Below, piece after piece: positions 35,930 to 44,284 of a DNA stretch of 64,000 bases. A program made the translations under genes and the position numbers. Each line of letters opens with the position of its first letter. The stretch's first letter is position 1. The DNA comes from Burkholderia sp. S171. GTDB lineage: Bacteria; Pseudomonadota; Gammaproteobacteria; Burkholderiales; Burkholderiaceae. The stretch lies in contig NZ_LMUF01000043.1 in assembly GCF_009766085.1 (NCBI RefSeq), positions 278,570-342,569 of the forward strand, written 5' to 3'. The notes beneath the pieces were generated by a model. It was not told where the DNA came from. It did not search any database and worked only from the letters and a program-made list of their open reading frames with translations.

Positions 35930-36877
35930 TCAGTAGCCTCGGTGGATATCGACGAGATCTTCCAGCGACGTTCCGTGAGTAAAGGCGCTGAAATTGCGTA
36001 CGAACTTGGCGGCCAGTTCGGCCGCATTGTGCGGGCCGATTGCCGACGTGTGTGGCGACAGGCGAATGCGCGGGTGAGTGTAGAACGGATGCCCGGCCGG
36101 GAGCGGCTCCGGCTCGGTGACGTCGAGCGATGCCGCATCTATAAGACCGTCGGCAAGCGCCTCAAGCAACGCCTCGTTGTCGATTAGTGAACCTCTTGCG
36201 ACATTAATCACGTGTAGTCCCGGCTTGGCCTGAGCAAGCAACTCCCGACCGACAATATGACGGGTTGCTGCAGTAGCCGGTGCCGAGAGTACGAGATGGT
36301 CTGCTTCTCGCACCAATTCGCCGATATCAGCAACGAACGTCACGCCGGGCAGGTCCAGTGCGGTAGAACCTTGACGCCGTACCGTCACGACCCGGGTGCC
36401 GAGCGCGAGCGCTTTTTGCGCAAGCGCCTGCCCGATCGAACCAAAGCCGAATATGCCAACCGTGCTGCCTTGGACCCCGGCGAGGGGCGTCAATGCCCAT
36501 TGCTTCGCATCGTGAATCCAGATGTCCGGCAAGCGTTTCGCGTGGGCAAAGATGGCTGCCAACGCGAATTCAGCAATGGCTGTTGATGAGGTGCCGCGCG
36601 CGGTGGTAACGGGCAATCCCTCGAAGAACCAGCGCGGATAAAAATCGATCCCCGATGAACCAAGTTGCACCCATCGAAGCCCGAATGGCCAGCCGGCGGG
36701 GGCATGCTCAGGTGCCCGCGCACCCCGTATGATGATCGGCGCGGCGACCAGGATTGACGCTCCGTCAGGCAGTTCGGCCGGCACTCCTCGGGGAATGCCG
36801 ACTACCTGAACATCAGGCAGCAGTGCCCGCACTGCATCATTGAAAGGTTCGGCGAGCTGGATGGCTATGGTGACCAT
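35930..36877 (-). CDS. D-2-hydroxyacid dehydrogenase family protein (second, GhrA-like)
   Basis: 315 residues from ATG 36877. NAD motif GIFGFGSIGQALAQKAL, Arg in NVARGSLID, Glu in DVTEPEPLPAGHPFYTH and His in RLSPHTSAIG are all in place, so it should be active. It is only distantly similar to the copy at 34628. It lies next to the ATPase remnant. Substrate unknown; glyoxylate/hydroxypyruvate reductase activity is common in this group. Confidence 0.9.
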   Translation of the reverse strand: MVTIAIQLAEPFNDAVRALLPDVQVVGIPRGVPAELPDGASILVAAPIIIRGARAPEHAPAGWPFGLRWVQLGSSGIDFYPRWFFEGLPVTTARGTSSTAIAEFALAAIFAHAKRLPDIWIHDAKQWALTPLAGVQGSTVGIFGFGSIGQALAQKALALGTRVVTVRRQGSTALDLPGVTFVADIGELVREADHLVLSAPATAATRHIVGRELLAQAKPGLHVINVARGSLIDNEALLEALADGLIDAASLDVTEPEPLPAGHPFYTHPRIRLSPHTSAIGPHNAAELAAKFVRNFSAFTHGTSLEDLVDIHRGY

Positions 36878-37002
36878 GGATCTTTAGAACGGGAGGCGTC
36901 GGCACACTCGCGCATGGAGAGCGAGAGAATTAGTAAGGACTACAGGGATAAAATATCGAGGAGGTTTGAAGCCTGGCGAAACGCTGTGTCGTGAAACCGG
37001 AG

Positions 37003-37042
37003 CGCACGTCGGAGCCTCTGAAACAGGAAGCGCCGACGTGCG
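37003..37042 (-). terminator. Hairpin 3' of groEL
   Basis: Perfect 10-bp inverted repeat CGCACGTCGG / CCGACGTGCG with a 20-base loop, about 25 bases beyond the groEL stop on the minus strand. No T-run follows, so termination is uncertain. Confidence 0.4.
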
Positions 37043-37066
37043 TATATCGTTACAAGTGAGGAAGCC

Positions 37067-38707
37067 TCAGAAATCGAAACCCGGTCCGCCGGCACCCGGG
37101 CCGCCCACTGGGCCCGCAGGGGATGCGTTTTTCGGTGCTTCGGTTACCGTTGCATCGGTGGTGAGCAGCAAGCCGGCGATGGATGCCGCGTTTTGCAGCG
37201 CGGTGCGCGTGACCTTGGTCGGATCGAGCACGCCCGATTCAACCAGATCGCCGTATTCGCCGGTCTGCGCGTTATAACCAAAGTTGCCCGTGCCTTCGGC
37301 GACCCTCGCGACAACGACGCTTGCTTCCTCACCGGCATTCGTGACGATCTGGCGCAGCGGTTCTTCCAGTGCTCGCAGCACGATCTTCACGCCGGCGTCC
37401 TGGTCCGCGTTGGCGCCCTTCAGGCCGCTGATTGCTTGCTTGACGCGGATCAGCGCGACGCCACCACCCGGCACGATGCCTTCTTCGACTGCTGCACGTG
37501 TTGCATGCAACGCGTCGTCAACGCGGTCCTTCTTCTCCTTGACCTCGATCTCGGTCGCACCGCCCACCTTGATCACCGCCACGCCGCCGGCCAGTTTTGC
37601 GACACGCTCCTGCAGCTTTTCGCGGTCGTAGTCGGAACTCGCTTCTTCGATCTGTACGCGGATCTGCTTGACGCGTGCCTGGATATTTTTCGTGTCTCCA
37701 GCGCCGTCGATCACGATAGTGTTTTCCTTACCCACTTCAATGCGCTTGGCCTGACCCAGTTCCGCCAACGTCGCCTTCTCCAGCGTGAGACCGGTTTCTT
37801 CCGCGATCACCTGGCCGCCGGTCAGGATAGCGATGTCTTCGAGCAGAGCCTTGCGACGATCGCCAAAGCCCGGTGCCTTGACTGCCACCGTTTTAAGAAT
37901 GCCGCGGATGTTGTTCACCACGAGCGTCGCGAGGGCCTCGCCCTCGACGTCTTCAGCGATGATCAATAGTGGCCGTCCCGCCTTCGCGACCAGTTCCAGC
38001 ACCGGCAGAAGGTCGCGAATATTCGACACCTTCTTGTCGTGCAGCAGAATAAAAGGATCGTCCAGAACCGCGACCTGTTTATCCTGGTCGTTGATGAAAT
38101 AGGGCGACAGGTAACCGCGATCGAACTGCAGCCCTTCAACCACATCGAGTTCATCGTCAAGCGACTTGCCGTCCTCGACCGTGATCACGCCTTCCTTGCC
38201 GACACGGTCGATTGCTTCTGCGATCCGTTGGCCGATCGATTCTTCGCCATTCGCCGAGATGGTCGCGACCTGGGCGATTTCCTTGCTGGTCGTGGTGGGC
38301 TTACTGATCTTCTTCAGTTCTTCGACGGCGGCGATCACGGCCTTGTCGATACCGCGCTTCAGGTCCAGCGGATTAAGACCTGCAGCCACGTATTTCAGCC
38401 CTTCGCGCACGATTGCCTGTGCCAGCACGGTGGCTGTGGTGGTTCCGTCACCGGCGTTGTCGCTGGTGCGCGACGCGACTTCCTTAACCAGTTGCGCGCC
38501 GATATTTTGCAGCTTGTCGGCCAGCTCGATTTCCTTCGCAACCGACACGCCGTCTTTCGTTACGATGGGTGAGCCGAAGCTGCGTTCCAGCACGACATTA
38601 CGGCCTTTGGGCCCAAGCGTTACCTTCACTGCATTGGCGAGGATGTTGACGCCTTCTACCAGCTTCGATCGTGCGTTGTCGCTAAAGACAATTTCTTTGG
38701 CTGCCAT
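37067..38707 (-). CDS. groEL: Chaperonin GroEL (additional copy)
   Basis: 546 residues from ATG 38707 (MAAKEIVFSDNARSKLVEG). All group I chaperonin landmarks are present: VTLGPKGRNVVLE, the ATP-binding DGTTTATVLAQAI and the equatorial-domain GGGVALIR. The C-terminus ends GGPGAGGPGFDF instead of the (GGM)n-rich tail of housekeeping GroEL, which suggests a specialised paralogue of the kind common in Burkholderia and rhizobia. It follows groES by 13 bases and shares the CIRCE-controlled promoter. Confidence 0.97.
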   Translation of the reverse strand: MAAKEIVFSDNARSKLVEGVNILANAVKVTLGPKGRNVVLERSFGSPIVTKDGVSVAKEIELADKLQNIGAQLVKEVASRTSDNAGDGTTTATVLAQAIVREGLKYVAAGLNPLDLKRGIDKAVIAAVEELKKISKPTTTSKEIAQVATISANGEESIGQRIAEAIDRVGKEGVITVEDGKSLDDELDVVEGLQFDRGYLSPYFINDQDKQVAVLDDPFILLHDKKVSNIRDLLPVLELVAKAGRPLLIIAEDVEGEALATLVVNNIRGILKTVAVKAPGFGDRRKALLEDIAILTGGQVIAEETGLTLEKATLAELGQAKRIEVGKENTIVIDGAGDTKNIQARVKQIRVQIEEASSDYDREKLQERVAKLAGGVAVIKVGGATEIEVKEKKDRVDDALHATRAAVEEGIVPGGGVALIRVKQAISGLKGANADQDAGVKIVLRALEEPLRQIVTNAGEEASVVVARVAEGTGNFGYNAQTGEYGDLVESGVLDPTKVTRTALQNAASIAGLLLTTDATVTEAPKNASPAGPVGGPGAGGPGFDF

Positions 38708-38720
38708 GTCTGACGCTCCG

Positions 38721-39014
38721 TTATTGTTGGGTGACCACAGCGACAATGTCCTCTTCGCGCAGCACGAGTAGTTCGTTGCCGTCGACCTTGACTTGCTGTC
38801 CCGAGTATTTGCCGAAGAGCACGCGTTCGCCGACTTTCAGGTCGGGCACGATGCGCTTGCCATCGTTATCACGCTTGCCGGGGCCAATCGCAATGACTTC
38901 GCCCTGATCGGGTTTTTCAGCAGCGCTTTCGGGAATGACGATGCCCGATGCGGTTTTTGTTTCCTGGTCGAGACGCTTGATGATCACGCGGTCGCCGAGC
39001 GGACGTAAGCTCAT
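38721..39014 (-). CDS. groES: Co-chaperonin GroES
   Basis: 97 residues from ATG 39014 (MSLRPLGDRVIIKRLD). It has the mobile loop KTASGIVIPESAAEKP and the C-terminal VLREEDIVAV. It forms the heptameric lid for GroEL and is the first gene of the bicistronic operon. Confidence 0.96.
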   Translation of the reverse strand: MSLRPLGDRVIIKRLDQETKTASGIVIPESAAEKPDQGEVIAIGPGKRDNDGKRIVPDLKVGERVLFGKYSGQQVKVDGNELLVLREEDIVAVVTQQ

Positions 39015-39040
39015 GGTTGAATTTCCGTTTTGGTGAATGA

Positions 39041-39067
39041 GTAGCACTCCTCGAAACCGGGTGCTAA
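39041..39067 (-). promoter_or_regulatory. CIRCE element (HrcA operator) upstream of groES
   Basis: On the minus strand the sequence is TTAGCACCC-N9-GAGTGCTAC, differing from the CIRCE consensus TTAGCACTC-N9-GAGTGCTAA at two positions, with exact nine-base spacing. It lies between the promoter and the groES start, where HrcA would repress. Confidence 0.85.
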
Positions 39068-39076
39068 CAGGAACCG

Positions 39077-39106
39077 AGTATAAGAATGTGTCGAGGCTCG
39101 ATCCAA
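39077..39106 (-). promoter_or_regulatory. Putative sigma-70 promoter of groESL
   Basis: On the minus strand, -35 TTGGAT (39106-39101) and -10 TATACT (39082-39077) are separated by 18 bases and sit immediately upstream of the CIRCE element. No sigma-32-like CCCCAT -10 was seen, so HrcA appears to be the main control. Confidence 0.6.
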
Positions 39107-39142
39107 TAACGAATACATGAAACGTTATCGGTGTTTGGCATT

Positions 39143-40501
39143 TCAGCTCGCCGCGCGTTTTTGTATCGCCTGAACGTAACGATTTTCCGGTCGTGGAAGT
39201 CCCAGGTTCTCGCGTAACGTCGTGCCTTCGTACTCGGTGCGAAACAGGCCGCGTCGTTGCAACTCCGGTACCACCCGCTCGGCGAACTCAGTCAGCCCGC
39301 CCGGCAACCAGGGCGACATGATATTGAAACCGTCTGCGCCTTTTTCTTCGAACCATTGCTGCAATTGATCGGCAATACTCTCCGGCGTGCCCACGACCTG
39401 TTGATGTCCGCGAGCCCCGGCTATGCGCAAATACAGGTCGCGAATGCTCAGGTTCTCGCGTCGCGCCAGGTCGAATAGCAACTGCTGCCGGCTTTTACCG
39501 CCATTCGTTTCAGGCAGGTCGGGCAACGGTCCGTCGACGGGATACTTTGATAAATCAACACCGCCAGTCATTTTCGACAGCAAGGCGAGGCCGACATCGG
39601 GATGAATGAGGTCCTGTAGCGCGTTGAACTTGGCCCGTGCCTCCTCTTGAGTCCTTCCGATTACGGGGAAGATACCCGGCATGATCTTCAGATCGTCAGG
39701 CTGCCGGCCGTATTTGGTAAGCCGCCCCTTTACATCCTGATAAAACGCCTTCGCTTCATCAAGCGTCTGGTGCGCAACGAAGATCACTTCAGCGGTTTGC
39801 GCGGCAAGCTCACGGCCCGCATCCGATGCGCCAGCCTGCACGACCACCGGCCAGCCTTGCGGCGAGCGGGCGACATTAAGCGGACCGCGCACCTTGAAAT
39901 GCGGGCCGCGATGGTCGAGCGTATGCAACTTCTCAGGATCGAAATAGATGCCGCTTTCACGGTTGCGGATGAACGCGTCGTCTTCCCAGCTGTCCCAGAG
40001 GCCCGCGACGACGTCGTAGAACTCGCGTGCCCGTTCGTAACGAACTGCATGAGCCGGGTGTTGCTCGAAGCCGAAGTTCAGCGCCTCCGTTTCGCTGCTC
40101 GACGTAACCAGGTTCCAGCCCGAGCGGCCGCCGCTCAAATGGTCGAGCGACGCGAACTTGCGTGCGACGTTAAACGGTTCATTGAACGTGGTGGAGACCG
40201 TCGCGATCAAGCCGATGTTCTTCGTCACTACCGACAACGCGGCCAGCAGCGTCAGCGGTTCGAAGTGGTCAGCGCGCGCCGTGCGCGAGAGCGACGCCAG
40301 ATTCGTATCGCGGATGCCTACGCTGTCGGCGAAGAAAACCGCGTCGAACTTCGCACGCTCGGCGATCTGCGCGAGTTCAGCGTAATGCGGGAAATCGAGG
40401 CCGCCAGCCAAGTGCGTGTCGGGATGACGCCAGGCAGCAATATGGTGTCCTGTCTCCATCAGGAAGGCGCCTAGCTTGATCTGCCGCTTGGCCTTGCTCA
40501 T
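39143..40501 (-). CDS. LLM-class flavin-dependent monooxygenase (NtaA/SnaA/DszA family)
   Basis: 452 residues from ATG 40501, with GGAGC six bases upstream; a frame to 40573 adds a non-family leader. Motifs: IKLGAFLMETGHHIAAWRHP, FDAVFFADSVGI, TVSTTFNEPFNVARKFASLD, GRSGWNLVTSSSETEALNFG and VVQAGASDAGRELAAQ. Members oxidise NTA/EDTA, sulfones or pristinamycin precursors using FMNH2 from a separate reductase. The divergent permease and SufS remnant suggest that this was a sulfur-scavenging locus. Confidence 0.9.
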   Translation of the reverse strand: MSKAKRQIKLGAFLMETGHHIAAWRHPDTHLAGGLDFPHYAELAQIAERAKFDAVFFADSVGIRDTNLASLSRTARADHFEPLTLLAALSVVTKNIGLIATVSTTFNEPFNVARKFASLDHLSGGRSGWNLVTSSSETEALNFGFEQHPAHAVRYERAREFYDVVAGLWDSWEDDAFIRNRESGIYFDPEKLHTLDHRGPHFKVRGPLNVARSPQGWPVVVQAGASDAGRELAAQTAEVIFVAHQTLDEAKAFYQDVKGRLTKYGRQPDDLKIMPGIFPVIGRTQEEARAKFNALQDLIHPDVGLALLSKMTGGVDLSKYPVDGPLPDLPETNGGKSRQQLLFDLARRENLSIRDLYLRIAGARGHQQVVGTPESIADQLQQWFEEKGADGFNIMSPWLPGGLTEFAERVVPELQRRGLFRTEYEGTTLRENLGLPRPENRYVQAIQKRAAS

Positions 40502-40693
40502 TGTTTGCTCCGCGTCGTTGGATGGTTCGGATGGGTGGACGCTTATTCTTCGCCGCGGACACGTTTTCAACAATCAACAATTTTTGCTTTGCATATTCAG
40601 AGCAATGGCGAATGCATGGCGTCAAACCATTGCGGTGCTGGAAGTTGTGCTTGTGCTAGTCCAGCGTAGCGGTTCGCGAGCAGCGGTGCGCCG

Positions 40694-41428
40694 ATGATCG
40701 ACGCTCTTTCCGCCATCCTGTTTAATCTTCCGTACTTGCTTGTCGGCACGTTTCCCGAGGGTCCTTTAGGCGGCGCCGCGCTGACGCTCGTGATGGCATC
40801 TATCTCCGCCGTGTTGTCCGCGATCCTCGGACTGGCAGGAGGCGTTGGACTCGCCATGACGCGCGGCATGAGCCACGTGATCCTGCTTGCGCCAATCGGA
40901 TTCTTCCGCGCCATACCTGTCCTGATGCTGATTTTCTGGACCTTTTTCCTGTTGCCGGTTGTGCTTCACATCGACGTTCCCGGCTTGGCGACGGTCGTGG
41001 CCGCGCTTTCGCTGATCGGGGGTGCCTACCTGTCGCATTCGGTTCACGCGGGTATCGAAGCGGTGGGGAGAGGGCAGCGGCAAGCAGCGCTGTCGCTCGG
41101 GTTGACGCGCTGGCAGGCGATGCGTCATGTCCTGCTGCCGCAGGCTATCCGCATCATGGCGCCTTCGTTTATTAACCAGTGGGTGTCGCTCGTCAAAGAC
41201 ACATCGCTGGCTTACATCGTTGGTGTGCCGGAACTCGCGTTTCTCGCCAACCAGGTAAATAGCCGGCTCATGATTTACCCGGTGCAGATCTTTTTGTTCG
41301 TGGGTCTCGTCTATTTGATGTTGTGTACATCGCTTGATGCATTGGCGACTCGCCTGCTGCTCGGACGGTCTATGGCAAGCGTGATCTGCTTGAGGACATG
41401 CCGCCATGGCAGGGCGGCGGCAACATGA
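40694..41428 (+). CDS. Amino-acid ABC transporter permease with altered 3' end
   Basis: A 244-residue frame of the HisM/GlnP type: five or so helices, GGAALTLVMASISAVLSAIL near the N-terminus and the EAA loop AALSLGLTRWQAMRHVLLPQ, with an intact core up to LATRLLLGRS. The last ~17 residues (MASVICLRTCRHGRAAAT) are not permease sequence: they are out-of-frame reading of the SufS-like fragment that starts at about 41365. The permease has therefore lost its natural end and its ATPase and binding-protein partners, and is probably not functional. Confidence 0.75.
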   Translation: MIDALSAILFNLPYLLVGTFPEGPLGGAALTLVMASISAVLSAILGLAGGVGLAMTRGMSHVILLAPIGFFRAIPVLMLIFWTFFLLPVVLHIDVPGLATVVAALSLIGGAYLSHSVHAGIEAVGRGQRQAALSLGLTRWQAMRHVLLPQAIRIMAPSFINQWVSLVKDTSLAYIVGVPELAFLANQVNSRLMIYPVQIFLFVGLVYLMLCTSLDALATRLLLGRSMASVICLRTCRHGRAAAT

Positions 41429-41880
41429 TCGCGGACGTGACGTTCGAGAAGACGGTGTTCCAGGCACCGCCCAATCGCTTTGAGGCGGGTACGGGCAACA
41501 TTGCCGACGCAGTAGGACTTGGGGCCGCGATCGATTATGTGACGCGTGTGGGTATCGAGAATATCGGGCGTTACGAACACGATCTGCTTGCCTACGCGAC
41601 AAGTGTGCTGCAGCCGGTGCCGGGCGTGCGTTTGATTGGTACAGCGAAAGACAAAGCCAGCGTATTGTCGTTCGTGCTGAAGGGCTACGAGACGGAGGAG
41701 GTCGGGCAGGCGTTGAACGAAGAAGGGATCGCCGTGCGTTCGGGTCATCATTGCGCCCAACCAATTCTTAGGCGGTTTGGCGTGGAGGCGACCGTGCGGC
41801 CGTCGCTCGCTTTTTACAACACGTGCGATGAAGTCGACAGGCTTGTGTCTGTCGTGCGGCGGCTTGCTTCGCGGCGGTAG
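41365..41880 (+). pseudogene. 5'-truncated SufS/CsdA-like cysteine desulfurase
   Basis: The reading frame begins inside the protein (VYGKRDLLEDMPPWQGGG) and continues through FQAPPNRFEAGTGNIADAVG and the active-site loop VRSGHHCAQP to the natural stop. This is the C-terminal ~40% of a group II cysteine desulfurase. The catalytic Cys is kept but the PLP-binding Lys and the whole large-domain N-terminus are gone. An internal ATG at 41398 could express about 160 residues. The head was lost by fusion to the permease gene. Confidence 0.85.
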
Positions 41881-41987
41881 GCTGGAAGTTGGAAATGAGT
41901 AACGCAGCGCGCGGTCACTGCGGCCGCGCGCGATCACCCCTCACTGTCCCACATGCGGCTGTAGAGGGATTATCTCTTGAAGGTCGT

Positions 41988-42398
41988 TTAGCCGCTGCGT
42001 TCCCTGGGCCACTTTGGGAACGGCCAAACGTCCGCGCTTGCTTCTGCCACTCGAACGACTTTTTCCCGCCCACGGCATCCACACGACGTTCGGAGGCCGC
42101 TTCGTACATAACTAGAGGCAAAGATCTTCCCGGACCCGCAATCACACTGAAAAAACCAGCGCGCGCCGTTCTTGCCGTGATTCACGTAGTGAGATGCAGT
42201 GAGTTGGCCAAAGCGATGGCCGGTTGCGATTTCAATCTGACGCAAGCAGCCACACGATAGCGTCTTGCGGTACCTGACGCTCTGAGCGGCGAGTACCTTT
42301 TCGACGCCGCAAGCGCACCGGAAAAGCCAGCGAGAACCGTCCTCGCGGGATAGAGCGGTGAGCCTGCCAAATGTTCGGCCGGTGATATCGATTGCCAT
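41988..42398 (-). CDS. Small protein with two Cys-rich zinc-ribbon-like repeats
   Basis: 136 residues from ATG 42398. Two tandem copies of one domain: ITGRTFGRLTAL ... WLFRCACG ... TLSCGC (about 4-49) and ATGHRFGQLTAS ... WFFQCDCG ... RTSCGC (about 57-107). Each carries a CxCG and a CGC pair able to bind one metal ion. Single copies of this domain occur in phage and HNH-associated hypothetical proteins. The function is unknown. The gene stands alone between the SufS remnant and the motor genes, and a 12-base tandem repeat (GGTCAGCTCAAA, 42403-42426) sits just upstream. Confidence 0.65.
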   Translation of the reverse strand: MAIDITGRTFGRLTALSREDGSRWLFRCACGVEKVLAAQSVRYRKTLSCGCLRQIEIATGHRFGQLTASHYVNHGKNGARWFFQCDCGSGKIFASSYVRSGLRTSCGCRGREKVVRVAEASADVWPFPKWPRERSG

Positions 42399-42661
42399 CT
42401 TGGGTCAGCTCAAAGGTCAGCTCAAAGCAAAACTGCTTGTTTCGTTCGGGCGATCGGAACGCGTTGCGGGCGAGTATCCTGGATCAGCTTCCGTTATTGG
42501 TTCAACACTTGCAGACCAACTCGAATAGTCGAGAAATCATACCAACATTGGGGTATGAGGCGCGCCGTCGTGAGTTAAATGCCCATGATCGCAGTCGATT
42601 CCTCGGCACAAAGCGTTTCGCGTCGGCCAACCCGATCGTTGATTACCTCATTCGCCGGAGT

Positions 42662-43378
42662 CTATTGAGGCGTTGCCGGAACATCGTATTGCACGACGAT
42701 CACGACTCGGCGATTCGCCGCACGGGCAAATGAGTCGTCTCCCATCACAGCGGGAATATTGTCTGCACGGCCAATCGCCGCGAGCCTGTGTGGTTCAATG
42801 CCGCGATCGACCAGGAATCGTACGAGCGAGCCGGCTCTCGCGGACGAAAGCTCCCAGTTAGACTCGTATTTTGCCGTCGATATCGGCACGGAATCAGTGT
42901 GTCCTTCCACCAGGATCTGTTGTGCAGAATGCTCCTTGAGCGCCGTCGCCACCTGATCCAGCACGGCGTTTGAATCCTGCATCAGATGGGCCTCGCCTGA
43001 GCGAAAGAGGATCTTCGCATTGATTTCGATCTCGACGCCGCGCGCACTTTCGATTACGCGGATTTCCTGCTTGTCGCGCATAGCCTTTAATGCAGAGATC
43101 AGTTCTTTCTTGGACGCCTGGACCTGTTTAAGCGCCGCAGTCTGGGGCGCTTGAACGTTTGCATCGCTTGCATCGTTTGAGGTCCGTTTCTCCAACGGCG
43201 CAAGCGCGAGACTTTTCGTTTCAATTTCCCGATGTTGGGCTAGCTGCATCGCGTAAAGCGCGATGAACAGCACCATGAGGGTAGTCACGAGATCAGAGTA
43301 CGAAATCAACCACCGCTCCGAGAGTATCTCGGCTTCGTCATCGAACTTGGGATTGGGTTTGCTAGATACTGTGGACAT
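42662..43378 (-). CDS. MotB-like flagellar stator protein with OmpA peptidoglycan-binding domain (MotD-type)
   Basis: 238 residues. The N-terminus carries the stator helix ISYSDLVTTLMVLFIALYAM with the ion-binding Asp29, then a linker and plug region, and from about 120 an OmpA/MotB domain: VEGHTDSVPI, NWELSSARAGSLVRFLVDRG and RAANRRVVIVV. It is shorter than housekeeping MotB (about 300 residues), as in accessory MotD-like proteins. It lies 94 bases after the MotA-like gene and is the last gene of a putative three-gene operon. Confidence 0.9.
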   Translation of the reverse strand: MSTVSSKPNPKFDDEAEILSERWLISYSDLVTTLMVLFIALYAMQLAQHREIETKSLALAPLEKRTSNDASDANVQAPQTAALKQVQASKKELISALKAMRDKQEIRVIESARGVEIEINAKILFRSGEAHLMQDSNAVLDQVATALKEHSAQQILVEGHTDSVPISTAKYESNWELSSARAGSLVRFLVDRGIEPHRLAAIGRADNIPAVMGDDSFARAANRRVVIVVQYDVPATPQ

Positions 43379-43472
43379 ATTCTTCAGATAGAAATTGGCG
43401 CTGTAAAGTGCCTTGTGTCACGTGCATCCGGGGCGAGCGCTCGATGGTTGACTTCACCTGTCGCAAACGCCT

Positions 43473-44213
43473 CTAGGTAATATCCGCTACAAGACGGGCT
43501 TCAATCAACTGCGGGGACTCTTTGCGGGAGATAGCAAGCAAGCCGTCGAAGTACAATTTCTTGAAGCGTAATTCGCTTTCTATCCTTGCCTTGATTTTTC
43601 CGTAGATGGGCAGCAACAAGATGTTGGCGAGCGCCAGTCCGTACAACGTCGTGATAAAAGCAACGGCAACACCCTGGCCAAGCTGAGCCGGTTCCAGGAG
43701 GTGCCCTGTCACCTGAACCAGACCCAGCACCGCGCCCAGGATGCCGAAGGTTGGGGCGTAACCCCCGGCCTGCAGCCATATCCGCGCCGCGGCCATCTGG
43801 TTGCGCTCGTATGCGTCGAGCTCTCTTTGCAACGCATCCTCGATCACGGCAGTCGGCACGCCGTTGGCGATCAGCTCCAATCCTCTTTTGGCGAAGGGGC
43901 TGATGCCTTCGGGATCGATGGTTTCGAATGCGAGCATGCCTTCCACTTTCGCTTTATGACCCCATTCGAGCAAGATGGTCAGGTTTGCCCGATCCACCGG
44001 CTTCGCGTTGGTGAAAACCATGCTGAGTTGCCTGACCCCCGCCGAGAACTTGGACCACGTGTTCTGAACCATCACGGCGCCGATCGTGCCGCCCAGCACA
44101 ATGACTATGGCTTCCACCTGAAAGAGCGACAGGAAACGGCCGCCTTCCAAAGTGAATCCGGCCACGATGGCGACGATGCCAAGCAGTGCACCGCACAGCG
44201 TTAGGATGTCCAT
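43473..44213 (-). CDS. MotA-like flagellar stator protein (MotC-type)
   Basis: 246 residues with four transmembrane segments. It starts MDILTLCGALLGIVAIVAGF; the large cytoplasmic loop contains the charged segment that meets FliG; GGYAPTFGILGAVLGLVQV supplies the conserved Pro of the third helix. Together with the MotB-like partner it should form an A5B2 ion-driven stator. The separation from a chemotaxis operon suggests an alternative stator set, perhaps for viscous or surface conditions. Confidence 0.92.
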   Translation of the reverse strand: MDILTLCGALLGIVAIVAGFTLEGGRFLSLFQVEAIVIVLGGTIGAVMVQNTWSKFSAGVRQLSMVFTNAKPVDRANLTILLEWGHKAKVEGMLAFETIDPEGISPFAKRGLELIANGVPTAVIEDALQRELDAYERNQMAAARIWLQAGGYAPTFGILGAVLGLVQVTGHLLEPAQLGQGVAVAFITTLYGLALANILLLPIYGKIKARIESELRFKKLYFDGLLAISRKESPQLIEARLVADIT

Positions 44214-44284
44214 TCGATCTCTCGTTTATTTTTTGACGACTATGACGGTTTTCAATGCTGATCTACTGTACGGGTCCGGACAAG

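Noticed and set aside
42392..42733. 113-residue plus-strand frame between the Cys-rich gene and the MotB-like gene
   Set aside because: Its 3' part is antisense to the end of the MotB-like gene; the 5' part has no family signal.
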